This document shows, in pieces, positions 1 through 12,333 of a DNA stretch of 64,000 nucleotides; the first letter of the stretch is position 1; each line of letters opens with the position of its first letter. This DNA is from Marchantia polymorpha subsp. ruderalis (Eukaryota; Streptophyta; Marchantiopsida; Marchantiales; Marchantiaceae): NCBI GenBank assembly GCA_037833965.1, contig AP031356.1, positions 21,226,501 through 21,290,500 on the forward strand. Direction: 5' to 3'. The notes under the pieces were generated by a model. It searched no databases. It saw only the letters and a list, made by a program, of their open reading frames with translations, and was not told the origin of the DNA. Both the position numbers and the translations under genes were made by a program.

Positions 1-2821
1 AAGGCTTGGAGATAATCCGTGGTGCCTCAATGATACTGAGGGAGTGAACTTAAAGTTCATCAAAAAATACATGTGCCGATCTGACGAGCATGAGAACTTC
101 TGGGCGCCCCCATGTGAGTTCCGAACTTGCACACTATTTCGTTACTGTAACCAAGATCAAAATTCGTTCGAACAGTTCATAAATTATCTTCAGATATTCA
201 ATAGGAACAATTTCAAAGTCTTGTGTCATGCAAGAATGCTGGCTGAAATCATCTAGTTATGTGAAAGTCTAGCTTCACAAACAACAATTCTCATCATAAT
301 TCTGGTGTTGTATGTGAGCGTACGCAGCAAACGATGGTGTCCAAACAGGAGTAATAATTGCCGTGGGCATGGTATCTGGAATATTCGTGTTACTTATGAG
401 TTGTTTAGTCATATTCTTCACGTGGAAAATGCGAAGAAGCAGTCGTGAACTTCAACAGATACAAGAAGGTCAGTTCTCAGGACACTATTTTGAGGAATCA
501 TTTGGCTCATCGTCTTGAGAATGATCACTTGGTTTCAACCTTGTGAATAAAAAAACGCTGCTCCTTCGTATTCGTATTAACGCTAGTAACCTTGACAATT
601 CTCAGTTTTAGCAAAAGACAACGTGAAGCCACCAATTTTCAGCTACCACGAACTCAAAACCGCGACACACAGTTTCTCTAGTTCCAACGAGTTAGGAAAA
701 GGTGGATTTGGCACTGTTTTCAAGGTAATACTCCTGACATTGTGGTATGCACATCTCTAAAGCCTCTATAAACGATGGGAATAAGATTTCATTAATTTTT
801 TCTGTCAGAGTAGGTCTAGTATCCTGGTTTTACAGTCATCTGTTTCACTAGGAAAGTGTAGAAAGTGCAGGGAGGACATCGAAGTGTAACAAGTAACTGT
901 CTTTGACAGGCTGAACTGGCAGATGGGAGTATTGTTGCTGTGAAGAGACTCACTCGGACAAAGCAGAGTACGTCGGACTTCTTGAAAGAAATGGTAAACA
1001 TCTCGGGTATCAAACATAGACATCTGATTCAACTCAAGGGATGTTGCGTAGGGGAGAATCAGCAACGGATGCTGATTTACGAATACGCGGAGAACAAGAG
1101 CCTCGCAGAAGCCCTGTTTGGTGAGAAATTATTGAGTTCTTTAAAGATAATGTATCTACTAGAATCACAATAGATAGAAGTTTTTGCATGTATATTAAGC
1201 TAGCGAGCAAGAATAATGGGCTTTATTGTTTGCTTGGAAGGATTTTGAGCTTTTATTGCGAACGGTTCAAGTGGATGTATTGGATATTAATTAAGTAACC
1301 TACTCGTATGTGGGACTAAGAAGGGGAGAGTTTTTGTCTTCGCACTCACAATTGTAATAGAATAGAGAGCATGTGGTTAAATATTACGAAAACCATGCTA
1401 ATTATCTCAGAGTTATATGTATGCCGCTGAGCAACAGGTTCAGGTCCTCAATGTGCGACCTTCTTGAACTGGAAACAACGTTACAACATATGCTTGGGAA
1501 TAGCCCATGGATTTGCGTACTTACATGAAGGATTGCAGCCGGGTATGATTCATAGGTGAGAATGCTTAGTTCCTAACCTCATCTGCAAACCATCCACGTT
1601 TCGATTCTGTACTGTGTAGAACACATCTAAAGAGATGGGAAGGGCACGTGTTTTAACACCGAGAGCTCATGCTGTGGGATATCTCATGCAGCTTGTTCTT
1701 GTGCATTACACCGTGACGACATGCGAAGGCACATATCATGGAGTTTTCTGCATGCTTGTGCTTCGTAACCAGCTTATTTTGAGATGTGTGATTTCTCGGC
1801 TTTTACACTGACACGTGCCTCTGAACTCTCAGAGACATAAAGCCGGAAAATATTCTTCTGGACAAGAATTACAACGCAAAGATTGCCGACTTTGGCCTCG
1901 TCCGGCCCGCTAATGATTCAAATGACACTCAAGTCACCATGAACATTGGAGGAACGAGGTACATCTATAGGCCGAGTCGATTCATGAGTATCAAATGCAC
2001 GACAGTCGCACTCAATTGGTGAGACTCGCAGTTGAGACTTGAATGTGGTATGCCCATAGAGCAAGGCACTAACAATTTGGATTCCTTTCCATGCAACTAC
2101 AGGGGCTACTTTTCACCAGAGTATGCACTAGAAGGCGTCGTATCCGAGAAACTGGATGTGTATAGCTTTGGTGTTGTCTTGCTGGAAATCGTTGCTGGAA
2201 GACAGTGCATCGATCTCAAGTTGCCACAGGGACAAAGTATTCTACGCTCCTGGGTGAGTGATTCTTATATTGCACTGCATCATTATAGCACGAACATTCC
2301 AAATCCAGCTCATAAAGCTTCAGGCTTTTAGAAAATACTCATCTGCCTCCTTTCTCTGCTACTTCTGCAAATTTCACTCATCAGAATACAGTCGCGAATC
2401 TAATTACGCCTATTTTCCTCTTCGGCCTCTCACACCTTCATGACATGCGCAGGCTATAACTTTGTACACGGAAGGCAAGGTTTTGAACTTGGTCGATAAA
2501 AGATTGGACGGCGATTATGACGAAGAAGAAGTCCTGCTCGTGGTGAACATGGCTCTGTCTTGTCTGCAAGCAGATCCCAAGAAACGCGCAACGATGTCTC
2601 AACTGGTGAACGTCCTCATGAAGAACTCAAATGCAAGTGTAGCTGTGGACATCGTCAACGAGCTACAATCCCAGACACCATACTTGTGGAGCATATCAGA
2701 GGACGAACACTACGTGGATGCATATCCTAGTAGACAAGGCGTTCAAGGAGAATCAGCCGAACTTGCTTTAATGTCATCATTTGCCGCCGATTCACAAGCC
2801 TCGGTTATGGTGCCTCGATAG
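1..2821 (+). CDS. Leucine-rich-repeat receptor-like kinase, 3' part (5' end outside window)
   Basis: Plasma-membrane receptor-like Ser/Thr kinase. Exons read as 1-113, 328-468, 612-724, 910-1120, 1444-1555, 1833-1958, 2103-2253 and 2453-2821, with phases that agree across every junction. The first exon ends a leucine-rich-repeat ectodomain (NPWCLND). The second encodes one transmembrane helix ([20 protein letters not shown]) followed by a basic stop-transfer stretch. The kinase shows the glycine loop GKGGFGTVF, lysine in AVKR, the HRDIKPEN loop split by an intron, DFG and the SPE form of APE, so it should be catalytically competent. The layout resembles the plant LRR-VIII/malectin-type family; the ectodomain lies to the left, so the subfamily is inferred. 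Duplication unit 1 begins inside the DFG exon, and this is the intact outer copy. An alternative is another RLK subfamily with the same kinase. Confidence 0.88.
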
Positions 2822-4846
2822 CAGGTACATGAGCTCATGCAGTATCTCAACTTCCTAGATTAGGTCGTCTGTTCCCTATGTTCTCTCCCAGATATCTCAG
2901 TTGACATTACCTTTGCGTGTGCCCTTGAGACACTGTCGTAGGGAGATCAGTGTTTACATTGAACAAGAGTCCATTTACTTCATGCTCCGTCTAATTTCAA
3001 GCAACTGCATTCCGATCGTGAGTTATAGAAGGGTCACATATTTTAATACTCCATGTAATTTCAAGCATCTGCATTAGTTATTCCTTAAACTTGCTAGTTA
3101 GTTGCTAGTTGCTAGCTAGCTACTACTTGTTAATATAGATTCTGGATTGAATATTGCCTCGTACAGAAACCAAACTGATGTATGAGAGAAAAATAGAAAT
3201 CTTAAGATGAGAGTTTAAACATCTTAATGTGAATCGATTAGCTTTTTTAAGGTCTTCAAATATGAAAGCATATGAGTCACTATTGTAGTCATTCTTGACC
3301 ATGCAAAGACTCCACTCTGGATGGCAGTAAAATATTATTTTAACTGACTCGTGATATCGGTACTCAAAACTTGGCTATCCAGATTTCTTGTTTGAAAACA
3401 TGAGCCATGTTAAAACACCACATTTTTACTAATTAGACACAATAAAATCACTACAGAAATACTTGATATTATGACTCAATGTTATTCTAGTCTGTCAAGC
3501 CGAGTATGGTATCTAGAATTTTCGCTCGTTGACGATGTCCACTCACCTGCAGACAACAACTGCATGACATTTACATCTCACGTTGTAAAATATCAAACCA
3601 CTAATTTTTGTAAATACATTATGTGCCGTTGTGACATGGCTAGTATGATAAGAAGAGTGTTGATGAATCATGTTTTGCTGCGTTGCAGATCATTTTTGCT
3701 TGCATCATCATCCACAAAGCCAAATTTTGCGCCGGTAAAATAACAACTTTCGAAATGCTGCAGAGTTTGGAGAGCAAGCAGGCGATTAAAGCTCACAGTG
3801 AACTTCGATAAAACAATCGAATGACCTTTTCAGAGCCATTTTGCAGATTCTGAGGTGAGTTCACGGGGAGTTCACAGAAGTAGCAATTAGTTATGTTGCT
3901 TAAAGACAAGGCTTTAAGTGTAGAGATATATGAATTCAGAGAGTTGGACACTGCATCAATGAAAACGTATCCCTGTGATAGAGAAATGGACATTAACTAT
4001 AGCCATGATTCACTGCCAGATTATAACTCGGAGGTTGAAAACAAAAAAGAGGGTATGTTTCAGTTCGTCCAGTTGGTGGACAACCTGATGATCATCTTCA
4101 CATTACACATCCGAGAAAGTTTGTAGCAAATTGAAAATATGTGAACTTTAAGGGATCTGAACGACAAAAAACAGTGTGATGGTTGGATGAGATGAGGTGA
4201 CTAGTGATAATTGAGGCAGGATGCATTCATTGAGCGAGTTCAGTCTGAAGAAAAGGAGAGAACTGGATAGTAATTACGGCAGTAGACAAGTCCGTGATGG
4301 AAAAATGATGCTCGCGTGTTGGATGGACTAGACGAAAACACTAAAAGAACGAAGATAAAAAACCTGGGAAATCAAAGTGTGTTTTGTTAGTTTTAACAGA
4401 ACGATGATTTAATGGATGAACTTGGTGGATTTTACTACGTTCGTTTAGACAACACAAGACAAGACTACTAGAGATTGGGGATTATAGTGAGAATTTGTAA
4501 TACCATGAGTTCTGAACAAAGACTGATAATTAAATACAAGTATAAATGCAAGATTATGTGAATTGTATGAAGTTTATACATATCAATGTATAAACTTCAA
4601 ATACAAATCTTTATGGTAATGTTAAAATATGGTTGAAATTTTAACCAAAAATATATATTTTTTGATACTTGAAAGAGATGCGAAAATGATTTAAATGTTA
4701 GGAGTTTTCTCAAGATTTTGATTATTTTCAGTTCATTCAAATATGATAAGTTAAACTAGTTAGCTTTTGTTCATGAAAAGATTGGATTAATGTTTTATCA
4801 CACAATTCAGAATTTATTAAAATGTTTGATATTTCTTGAATATAGA
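2822..4846. other. Gene-free stretch downstream of the receptor kinase
   Basis: Holds the 3' UTR of the kinase and AT-rich DNA. It matches 33327-34850 in unit 2 except for about 470 bp (roughly 3711-4185) present only here. A short tandem TAGTTGCTAGT-like stretch lies near 3095-3120. The open frames at 3471-3743 and 3893-4126 show no recognisable protein. Confidence 0.6.
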
Positions 4847-5265
4847 TGTAACACTAGGGTTTAGAGAGAAGTTCACTCGAAGATAGAAACGTAAACTCTG
4901 AAGATGAGAGATACCAACAATGGTTCTCCTCTCCCTTATATAGCTCTCACCAACAAGTACAAGGTGATAAGATCTAATCCCCACCATCCATCCCACTCCT
5001 AGTGGATGGATGACGTGGCGGATAACCCTAACAAGCACACGGATTGCTGACGTGGCGCACCCAACTAACACACTAACTAACACACTCAATCCTTACCTAC
5101 AAGCACACGGATTGCTGACGTGGCACTGTCAACTAACACATCCACTCTGTACCTACCAAGTGCGCGGATCGCTGATGTGGCAGCTATGACTAGTGCACAC
5201 TAAAGTATCTACAACCATATTCAGAGTAACCTCTACTTTAGTTAAACTAACTAAAGATGGTTACA
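4847..5265 (-). repeat. 3' LTR of the gypsy element
   Basis: 419 bp; the only difference from the 5' LTR that I find is GTTAAACTAAC against GTTCTAACTAAC near the right end. Confidence 0.95.
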
Positions 5266-5281
5266 AACCTCCCTCCTTTTA
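5266..5281 (-). promoter_or_regulatory. Polypurine tract of the gypsy element
   Basis: Reads AAAAGGAGGGAGG on the minus strand, directly before the 3' LTR; the expected plus-strand DNA primer site. Confidence 0.75.
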
Positions 5282-8200
5282 AGATGCAACGTCCTCGTTG
5301 CACATACGTTCAAACTCCTGAACTATCAAAGGTGCATTTGCTAAAGTTTTAGCTAGTTCCCAAGTTGATTCATACGATGGATAGCCTTTCCATTGAATCA
5401 AATACTCTACTTTGGGATATTTATGACCTCGAATTCGTTTCTTGAGTATCTTTTCTACCTCAAACTCCTCATGATCTGCTATCAAGGTTGGAAGAGGAGG
5501 TGGTGCTGGTTGGTTGGTGAATTGTTTTGGTCGTGGTACATGTTTTCGCAATCGTGACACATGAAATACTGGATGTATTTTCATATGTGACGGAAGTTCC
5601 AACTTGTATGACACTTCACCAACACGCTTCAAAACCAAAAATGGACCAATGAACCTAGGGTTTAACTTTGGTGTTCCTACAAGTGACAAATTTGTTCTAG
5701 ATAATCAAACATGATCTCCAACCTCAAAAATCACTTCTCTACGATGAGCATCGGCATGCTGCTTTTGCCGATTTTGAGCTATCACCAACTTCTCCTTGGC
5801 CTGATGTAGTCCTCGGTGAATATGCTCCACGAATTCGTTGACGGCTGCAACTTTGGTCGAAAACTCCTCTCCTTTGGGAAATCTCATCAAACTTGAAGGA
5901 GTGATCGGATGAGCTCCATACATAAGAAAAAATGGAGACACTTTTGTGGATGCATTAATAGAATTGTTATATGCAAATTCCACAAGTGGCAAAAGGTTGT
6001 CCCACTCTTCTTGCTCTTCTAATGTGAAGGCTCGTAGCATATCCTCTATGGTTCTATTTGCCCTCTCAGTTTGTCCATCAGTTTGAGGATGATAGGCCGT
6101 TGATATTGCTAGTTTTGTTTTGAAAAAACTAAACAAAGTTTTCCAAAATAAACTAGTGAAGTGAGTACCTCTATCCGTGATTAACACTTTGCTTAAGCCA
6201 TGATTTACAAAAACTGCATCTAGATACAATTGAGCTAGTTGTGGAGCTGTTACTGTTTTTGTGGTTGGCCTGATGTGAATCATCTTGCTCAATTTGTCCA
6301 CAAAAACCACCACTGAATCATGTCCTAACGAAGTCCTTGGTAACTCACATACAAGATCCATGATGACATGTTCCCACCGCTGTTCTGGAATAGGAAGAGG
6401 CTGTAATAAACCCGCTTGTTTTTGATTACTTGCCTTGTTTTGTTGACAAGCAACACAACTTCGAACATAAGACTCCACATCCTCACGTATTTTGGGCCAA
6501 TAGTACACTCGTTGTATACTCTCCACGGTTTTCTCCACTCCCACATGACCTGCAATGGCTGTATCATGACTTTCTGCCAAAATCATTGTGCGCAAATCGT
6601 GATCTTGTGAAATCCATATACGCTGATTGTAAAACGCCAAACCTTGAGATTTCTCTGCCTTTCCAGTTTGTAGTGCCCGAGTGATCTCTTCATCCTCCTT
6701 TGTGGCTTGTGACATCTTGCTCCACCAATCCGCCTGAATTTTCACTTCTGCAACATGATTCAAACAAGGCATGCGTGTGAGAGCATCTGCAAGTTGCTTC
6801 TTTTCTCCACGTACACAATCTTCATGTTGAAGCGTTGACGCCACTCTGCCCATCGAATTTGTCGTTTGGACAAATCCTTCTGAGTTTCCAAATAAACCAA
6901 GGGTTTATGATCAGTCTCCACCACAAACTCCTTGTCACCCAAATAATGCTTCCAATGTTTGGTTGCCAACACGATAGCTAACTCCTCTCGTTCTGTCGTG
7001 TGATAATTTTGTTCCGCCGCCACCAACTTTCGAGAATAGAAAGCAACTGGATGCCATTCATCCTCCCATTCTTGTTGAAGTATGCCACCTACTGCTGTAC
7101 CTGATGCGTCAATGGCCAACTTGATAGAACGGTTAGGATCATACCACTTGAGAATAGGTGCGTGTAACAAATCATCTTTCAATGCTTGAAAAGCTAACTC
7201 TTGAGCTGTTCCCCCATCTCCACTTTTGACCTTTCCCTAACATGGAAGTCAAGGCCTGAGCTAGTCGAGCAAAACCTTTCACAAATCTACGATAGAATCC
7301 AGTGAGCCCTAGAAAACTTTTCAATTGAGTTTGATCCTCAGGTGCTATCCATTTCTGAATGGCATCTATCTTCTCACTCATCACTTGGATTCCTGTAGCT
7401 GTAACTCTATGACCCAAGTAATCTACTTCTGACTTGCCAAATTCACATTTTGAAGCTTTGGCATACAATTGATTGTCTCTTAAAACTTGAAGTACCTCTC
7501 GTAAATGACTTCTATGATCACTCAAAGTTTTGCTATACACCAATATATCATCTAGAAAAACAATGACAGATTTATCTAGATAAGGGCGAAAGATATCGTT
7601 CATCAATCCCACGAATGTAGCTGGTGCATTAGTGAGACCAAAAGGCATCACCAGATACTCAAAGTGTCCATACCTAGTACGAAAAGCTGTCTTGTGAACA
7701 TCTTCATCTGCAATTCGAATTTGATTGCAGCCGCTTCTCAAATCTAGCTTGGTGAAGTACTTCGCTCCTTGAAGTTGATCAAACAAATCATCCATACGAG
7801 GTAATGGATATTTGTTTTTCACCGTTTGCTGATTCAACCCGCGATAATCGATACATAGTCTCATGGATCCATCCTTCTTCTTCACAAAGAGTACTGGAGC
7901 TCCATAAGGTGAAACATTTGGTTGAATGAATCCCTTGCTCAACATCTCCTCCACTTGAGCTTTGCATTCTTCCAATTTGTTTGGAGCCAAACGATATGGA
8001 GTTTTGCAAGTTGGTGTACTTCCAGGTATCACCTCAATCTTGTGATCTACTCGCCTTTTTGGTGGTAATCCTGCAGGTAGATCATCTGGAAAAACATCTT
8101 TATACTCCATAAAAATGTCGTTCAAGGACTCCGGGATGTAAGGTTTGTCCGTGGACCCAATATCTCTTATAAGTCCAAGGAAACATACATCATCTCTAGA

Positions 8201-8872
8201 AATGGATGCTGTACCCATCACAAAGAGGGGTAAATTCCTATTCTGAGATCTAATTCTATCTCCATAGATCTTCCATCCACTACTTGTAATCACTTTTCTT
8301 CTCCAATCTACCTTCGGATTATATTGTTCCATCCATGGCATTCCAAAGATGACATCATATCGAGCTAAACGAATTACTCTCCATTCAATGCTCTCCTTGT
8401 ATCTACCTATGGATAATTCTACACTCCGTGGAAGTGTTTCTATCACTTCCGTTTGCCCGTTTGGCAATTCAACTTCTTCACTCACGTCCTTCATCAACAT
8501 CAAACCTAACTTCATAGCAACACTCCTTGATAGAAAATTCTCAGTTGCTCCAGGATCAATTAAAACTCTCACCTTGTGTCCTTCCATGAAACCATCAGTG
8601 ACAATGAGTTGAGCTTGCTTCTGACTCCTTCCATGAGCTCCCAACCATTGCCTTCTTCCAACCTCGCCTTTTCTTCGCTTTGTAGAACCAGTAAGGCCGC
8701 GAGGCAAGATTACTGGTGATCTTCGTTTCCCGAAACTGCTTCCTCCACCTCTGCATACTCTATCCCCTCCATATTGTTGAACGGTCGTCGCTGCATGGGC
8801 CGTCCTCCTTGTTGTGTCGGCCGAACTCGACAAAACTTGGCTATGTGACCCATTCGTCCACATGCATAGCAT
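5279..8872 (-). pseudogene. pol: Gypsy pol polyprotein, broken by two frameshifts and a stop
   Basis: Order of domains: aspartic protease ([11 protein letters not shown], with Pro where Ser/Thr is usual), reverse transcriptase ([12 protein letters not shown] catalytic loop), RNase H (KLAIDASG), integrase zinc finger and DDE core (one Asp in ITDRGTHF), GPF-like linker, and a C-terminal chromodomain (VEYLIQWKGYPSYESTWE). The frame is lost near 7190-7200 at a run of five Gs, again near 6815-6830 before GEKKQLADALTRMP, and at a TGA near 5703 after EVGDHV. The related fragment at 44183-45104 has Trp at that last site. As written it cannot make a complete enzyme. Confidence 0.9.
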
Positions 8873-9873
8873 TGGCGATTGTCACGAACTCCAGCTCCTC
8901 CTCGAACCATTCCATTATTTGCATAACCTTCTTGCAAATTTGGAACTCCTGGTCGCCTAATCTCACCTCCAAATCTTGGTGGTGGTCCTCTTGTTGGTGC
9001 AAAACCTTCTCTACGTCGAAGGTTTCCCAACTCCATCGGTGTTGGACAAGATGGATCTCTAAAATTGCTCACTGGTTCACCGTGTGTGACACCAAAAGCA
9101 CCTGAAATTCGTTGAGCAATTGCGATTGCTTCATTCACAGTAGATGGATTGCTTACCATCACCTCCTTTCGAATTCGATCTTTCAAGCCTCGTTTGAACA
9201 CGTCCAAGGCTTCAGCTCCACTCATATCCATGATATATACTTGAAGATCACGAAATTCTTCAATGTACTCATGAATACCTCCTTTCTGCTTCAGATCCCA
9301 CAACTTCATTCTTGCAGTTTGAAGAGAATCCACCGCTTGAAAATTTTGCAGAAGTCCTTCTTGCATTCCACTCCACGAAATGGTAGCACCTCGTTCTGAA
9401 AGCATTATCTCCCATGTTGTGTACCATGTGAGAGCCTTATCCGTAAGATAAGATCTCATGAACATTCCTGCAATATAATCAGAAACATGAAAATGGGATA
9501 AATGAATATTCATCCTCATAATCCATCCCTCTAACACTCCCATTGCTCTACTCCCTTTGTAAGCTTCCACCTTACAGGATTTTCCCATTCGAAGCAAAAG
9601 ATTTGCTTGATCTTCAATCTCTTGAAGACGTCTCCTATTTGCCTCTACTGCATCAATAGGAGTTGGTTCTGGCTGAACTTGGGAAGCTTGAACTTGAGGT
9701 TCAACTTCCATCTCTCCAACTCTCTCTCTCTCTACTTTCTCACTCTCTAATGCGAAGATTTTATCTTCCATGGCTTGCTGCTTGGTATGCCCATCTACTA
9801 TTGCTTTTCTCAACTCCTTCATCTCCGCCATGATTGCATTGAGAACCTCACCCATATCAATTGATGTTCCCAT
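8710..9873 (-). CDS. gag: Gypsy gag (capsid-nucleocapsid) protein
   Basis: 387 codons, uninterrupted. The N-terminal part has a charged helical stretch (about residues 10-90). A retrotransposon gag domain follows (tryptophan-rich, about 110-240), then an Arg/Gly-rich linker and a CCHC zinc knuckle [14 protein letters not shown] near residues 335-348. It would form the virus-like particle and package element RNA. Its end overlaps the start of pol by about 160 bp in a different frame, which fits frameshift-dependent expression of pol. Confidence 0.9.
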   Translation of the reverse strand: MGTSIDMGEVLNAIMAEMKELRKAIVDGHTKQQAMEDKIFALESEKVERERVGEMEVEPQVQASQVQPEPTPIDAVEANRRRLQEIEDQANLLLRMGKSCKVEAYKGSRAMGVLEGWIMRMNIHLSHFHVSDYIAGMFMRSYLTDKALTWYTTWEIMLSERGATISWSGMQEGLLQNFQAVDSLQTARMKLWDLKQKGGIHEYIEEFRDLQVYIMDMSGAEALDVFKRGLKDRIRKEVMVSNPSTVNEAIAIAQRISGAFGVTHGEPVSNFRDPSCPTPMELGNLRRREGFAPTRGPPPRFGGEIRRPGVPNLQEGYANNGMVRGGAGVRDNRQCYACGRMGHIAKFCRVRPTQQGGRPMQRRPFNNMEGIEYAEVEEAVSGNEDHQ

Positions 9874-9890
9874 GCTTTCTCACAATCACT

Positions 9891-10145
9891 CTAATACAAA
9901 GTGAGTATAATCACTATGTGACCTCTCAACAAAGGAGTCACAAAAGGTGCAGGTGACTCTATCACAGCTCTATAGTACTCCTCTCCATAATTCCTCACAA
10001 GAAAATCTCTCCATATCCTCTTCTGTCTATATACTGTTCTAATCTCTACATAAGTGCTGAATCGAACCGGGACAGGTGGTTCGCGATTCAAATCCATGAA
10101 ACAATCAGTATAGAATGTATATAGTACAATCCCAAGTCTCTCCAT
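9891..10145 (-). CDS. Leader ORF b of the gypsy element (84 codons)
   Basis: Second small open frame, overlapping leader ORF a by about 40 bp in another frame and ending 18 bp before the gag start. Contains NREPPVPVRF and AVIESPAPFV, which line up with NPVPHWPIPN and RVMESRVPLI of ORF a. No function recognised. It may instead be the remnant of a longer leader protein with a frameshift between the two parts. Confidence 0.35.
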   Translation of the reverse strand: MERLGIVLYTFYTDCFMDLNREPPVPVRFSTYVEIRTVYRQKRIWRDFLVRNYGEEYYRAVIESPAPFVTPLLRGHIVIILTLY

Positions 10146-10323
10146 AAGTAACTATTGGAAGAATCAGTGGCACTCTTGACTCCATCACTCTAGTCATAAA
10201 ATCTGCACCCCAACAAGCCACAAGGTACATCCGAAAATGATGTTTCTCCATGCAACGAAGGTGAATATCGAATAGGTTAGGAATTGGCCAGTGCGGTACT
10301 GGATTCCTGTCAATCCCGTCCAT
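10105..10323 (-). CDS. Leader ORF a of the gypsy element (72 codons)
   Basis: Small open frame between the 5' LTR and gag. I do not recognise the protein. It resembles leader ORF b (9891-10145): both run Asn-Arg..Pro-Val-Pro/Pro-Ile-Pro, then an aromatic-rich stretch, then Val-Met/Ile-Glu-Ser..Pro. This suggests a local duplication of one leader sequence. It has no known gag or pol domain; whether it is translated is unknown. Confidence 0.35.
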   Translation of the reverse strand: MDGIDRNPVPHWPIPNLFDIHLRCMEKHHFRMYLVACWGADFMTRVMESRVPLILPIVTYGETWDCTIYILY

Positions 10324-10467
10324 ATCTGCAAAAACACAATTTCCACCTCTCTCTACATGCAGATGAATGACCTCTGCCAGCCTCTATACACTCTCAAGAC
10401 TACACTCCATCATCACTCACTTGCTATTCCATGAGGGGTAATCCACACTCAAGGAAAGAGCAAGGTC

Positions 10468-10479
10468 GCTCTGATACCA
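10468..10479 (-). promoter_or_regulatory. Primer binding site of the gypsy element
   Basis: On the minus strand it reads TGGTATCAGAGC, one base inside the 5' LTR. This is the classic complement of the 3' end of plant initiator tRNA-Met. Confidence 0.9.
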
Positions 10480-10480
10480 T

Positions 10481-10900
10481 TGTAACACTAGGGTTTAGAG
10501 AGAAGTTCACTCGAAGATAGAAACGTAAACTCTGAAGATGAGAGATACCAACAATGGTTCTCCTCTCCCTTATATAGCTCTCACCAACAAGTACAAGGTG
10601 ATAAGATCTAATCCCCACCATCCATCCCACTCCTAGTGGATGGATGACGTGGCGGATAACCCTAACAAGCACACGGATTGCTGACGTGGCGCACCCAACT
10701 AACACACTAACTAACACACTCAATCCTTACCTACAAGCACACGGATTGCTGACGTGGCACTGTCAACTAACACATCCACTCTGTACCTACCAAGTGCGCG
10801 GATCGCTGATGTGGCAGCTATGACTAGTGCACACTAAAGTATCTACAACCATATTCAGAGTAACCTCTACTTTAGTTCTAACTAACTAAAGATGGTTACA
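10481..10900 (-). repeat. 5' LTR of the gypsy element
   Basis: 420 bp, bounded by TGTAAC...GTTACA. Nearly identical to 4847-5265. In the element's orientation U3 comes first and carries four TGACGTGGC-like repeats, followed by a TATA box. Confidence 0.95.
10569..10815 (-). promoter_or_regulatory. U3 promoter with repeated ACGT-core motifs
   Basis: On the minus strand a TATA box (CTATATAAG, 10569-10577) lies downstream of repeats whose forward-strand core is TGACGTGGC at 10645-10653, 10682-10690 and 10750-10758, with the variant TGATGTGGC at 10807-10815. ACGTGGC is the core of plant ABRE/C-box sites bound by bZIP factors. Stress- or ABA-responsive transcription is therefore an inference. The other LTR has the same array. 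Confidence 0.6.
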
Positions 10901-12333
10901 ATATATTTGTTGGATGATATACATATTTCGTTTCTTGGAAATGCTTCTCATTTCAAATATCGATTTGGACCAGCCAATGAAATTTGAAAACGAAAGAAAA
11001 TCAACATGTTGAAATTGGCAAAGAGCAACACTATAGTCAAAATCTGTTAATCATAAAGAACAAGAGCATGTAGGATTTCTGTTCTTTTAGAATCTTCACG
11101 CTCGAAATTCCATGCAATCTGAGCTGTTTTTTTATGATCACACTGTGATTTCAACGGACCAATTTGCTAGGATGTACAAACTTGTATAATGCCAACTATG
11201 GACGATGAGACTTAACAAGGCTTTGAGTTGAATGGGGAAAAAAATCTCAAGGAAGTTTCTTGATTCAGATCTGGATGGATTCGCAGCTTTTAGCACCATT
11301 CAGAACAAACATTTGCGTCGTCCACAGCTTGGAAATGCTATCGTACATCATCCTCCATCAACAGATGATGTGATCGATAATTTTTCTTTTATCTTTTTCA
11401 TTTGAATGAGATGGCTCTATTGAAAGAAATCTTAATTTCATATTGATTATTGTTCACGTTATACATTTGAGGAGGGTACAAAAGTAGATCCATGCACATA
11501 TTAGACTTTTTTATGTCTTGCGCCTCACCAGGTGTTTGATCTTTGACCTGCTAAAGCAGGGAGTTGTAATCCACTAATTCCAAAAATTTGACAGTATTTT
11601 CACCAATCAAGTAAAATGCAACACTTTTGATATTGTATGTCCTTTGTAAAACCGAATGCTATGGAGGATTTTTGCATACTAGGAATTATGAAACTAGAAC
11701 ATGAAGTTAGTATTGAATTGTGACCATGAGTATTTAAGACAGAACTGGTGTTTCTTACCATGAAGGGTTGATCGATTGGACCATGATTTTAGCATGCACT
11801 AACATACCGACTTCAACATGTGTCTAAAGCTACTGTACCAAGAATCTTGGATCAGATTTGTTGACTTCAGCTATCACTTTTGCAATCCTTGACGCAGTGT
11901 GAATTAACTTACTCATTGCTAGGATGCCTTGAAGTCCATTTTCCAAGTTGATAAACTTTATGCAAATTTTTTTGTTTGGACGATGGCAAGATATAGCGGA
12001 ACATGATTGGCATGATGCATACTGTAAATCTATATGTAAAAGATTTCTTCAAGCTCAGTGAAATAACCAACAGAGAATTAAAAAAATAGTCTTATCTTTA
12101 GCTTCACGCTTGTTCCGCATCTTTCTTATAGCTCCTTCACTAGCATTCTATTCATGCGCTAGAGTCACTTACTTGAAGAATTTGTCTTCCTCGTTAGGAT
12201 TCATTGAAGAATTATTCTTTAGGTTTTTTGACATTGCAAATGAACCAGAAGATTGACAAATTATATTTCTAAAGGACTCACCTACCGGCTATGTATGCAA
12301 AATCCTTCTAAGTTCAAGATGCGTACTTAGGAG
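10901..12333. other. Gene-free stretch between gypsy and hAT-like element
   Basis: AT-rich, homologous to about 34855-36046 in unit 2 from about 11060 onward. No gene recognised. Position 12326-12333 is the CTTAGGAG target duplication of the next element. Confidence 0.6.

Larger units (their letters stand above)
4847..10900 (-). mobile_element. Ty3/gypsy LTR retrotransposon with chromodomain (chromovirus)
   Basis: Complete element on the minus strand: 5' LTR (10481-10900), primer binding site, two small leader ORFs, gag, pol (protease, reverse transcriptase, RNase H, integrase, chromodomain), polypurine tract and 3' LTR (4847-5265). The chromodomain after integrase places it with plant chromoviruses. 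It is absent from the matching site in unit 2 (near 34850), so it inserted after the duplication. The LTRs differ at only about one or two positions, which means a young insertion, yet pol carries two frameshifts and a nonsense codon. No perfect target-site duplication was found: left flank ATATAGA, right flank ATATATT. About 150 bp to its right (10901-11060) is also missing from unit 2. Confidence 0.96.
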
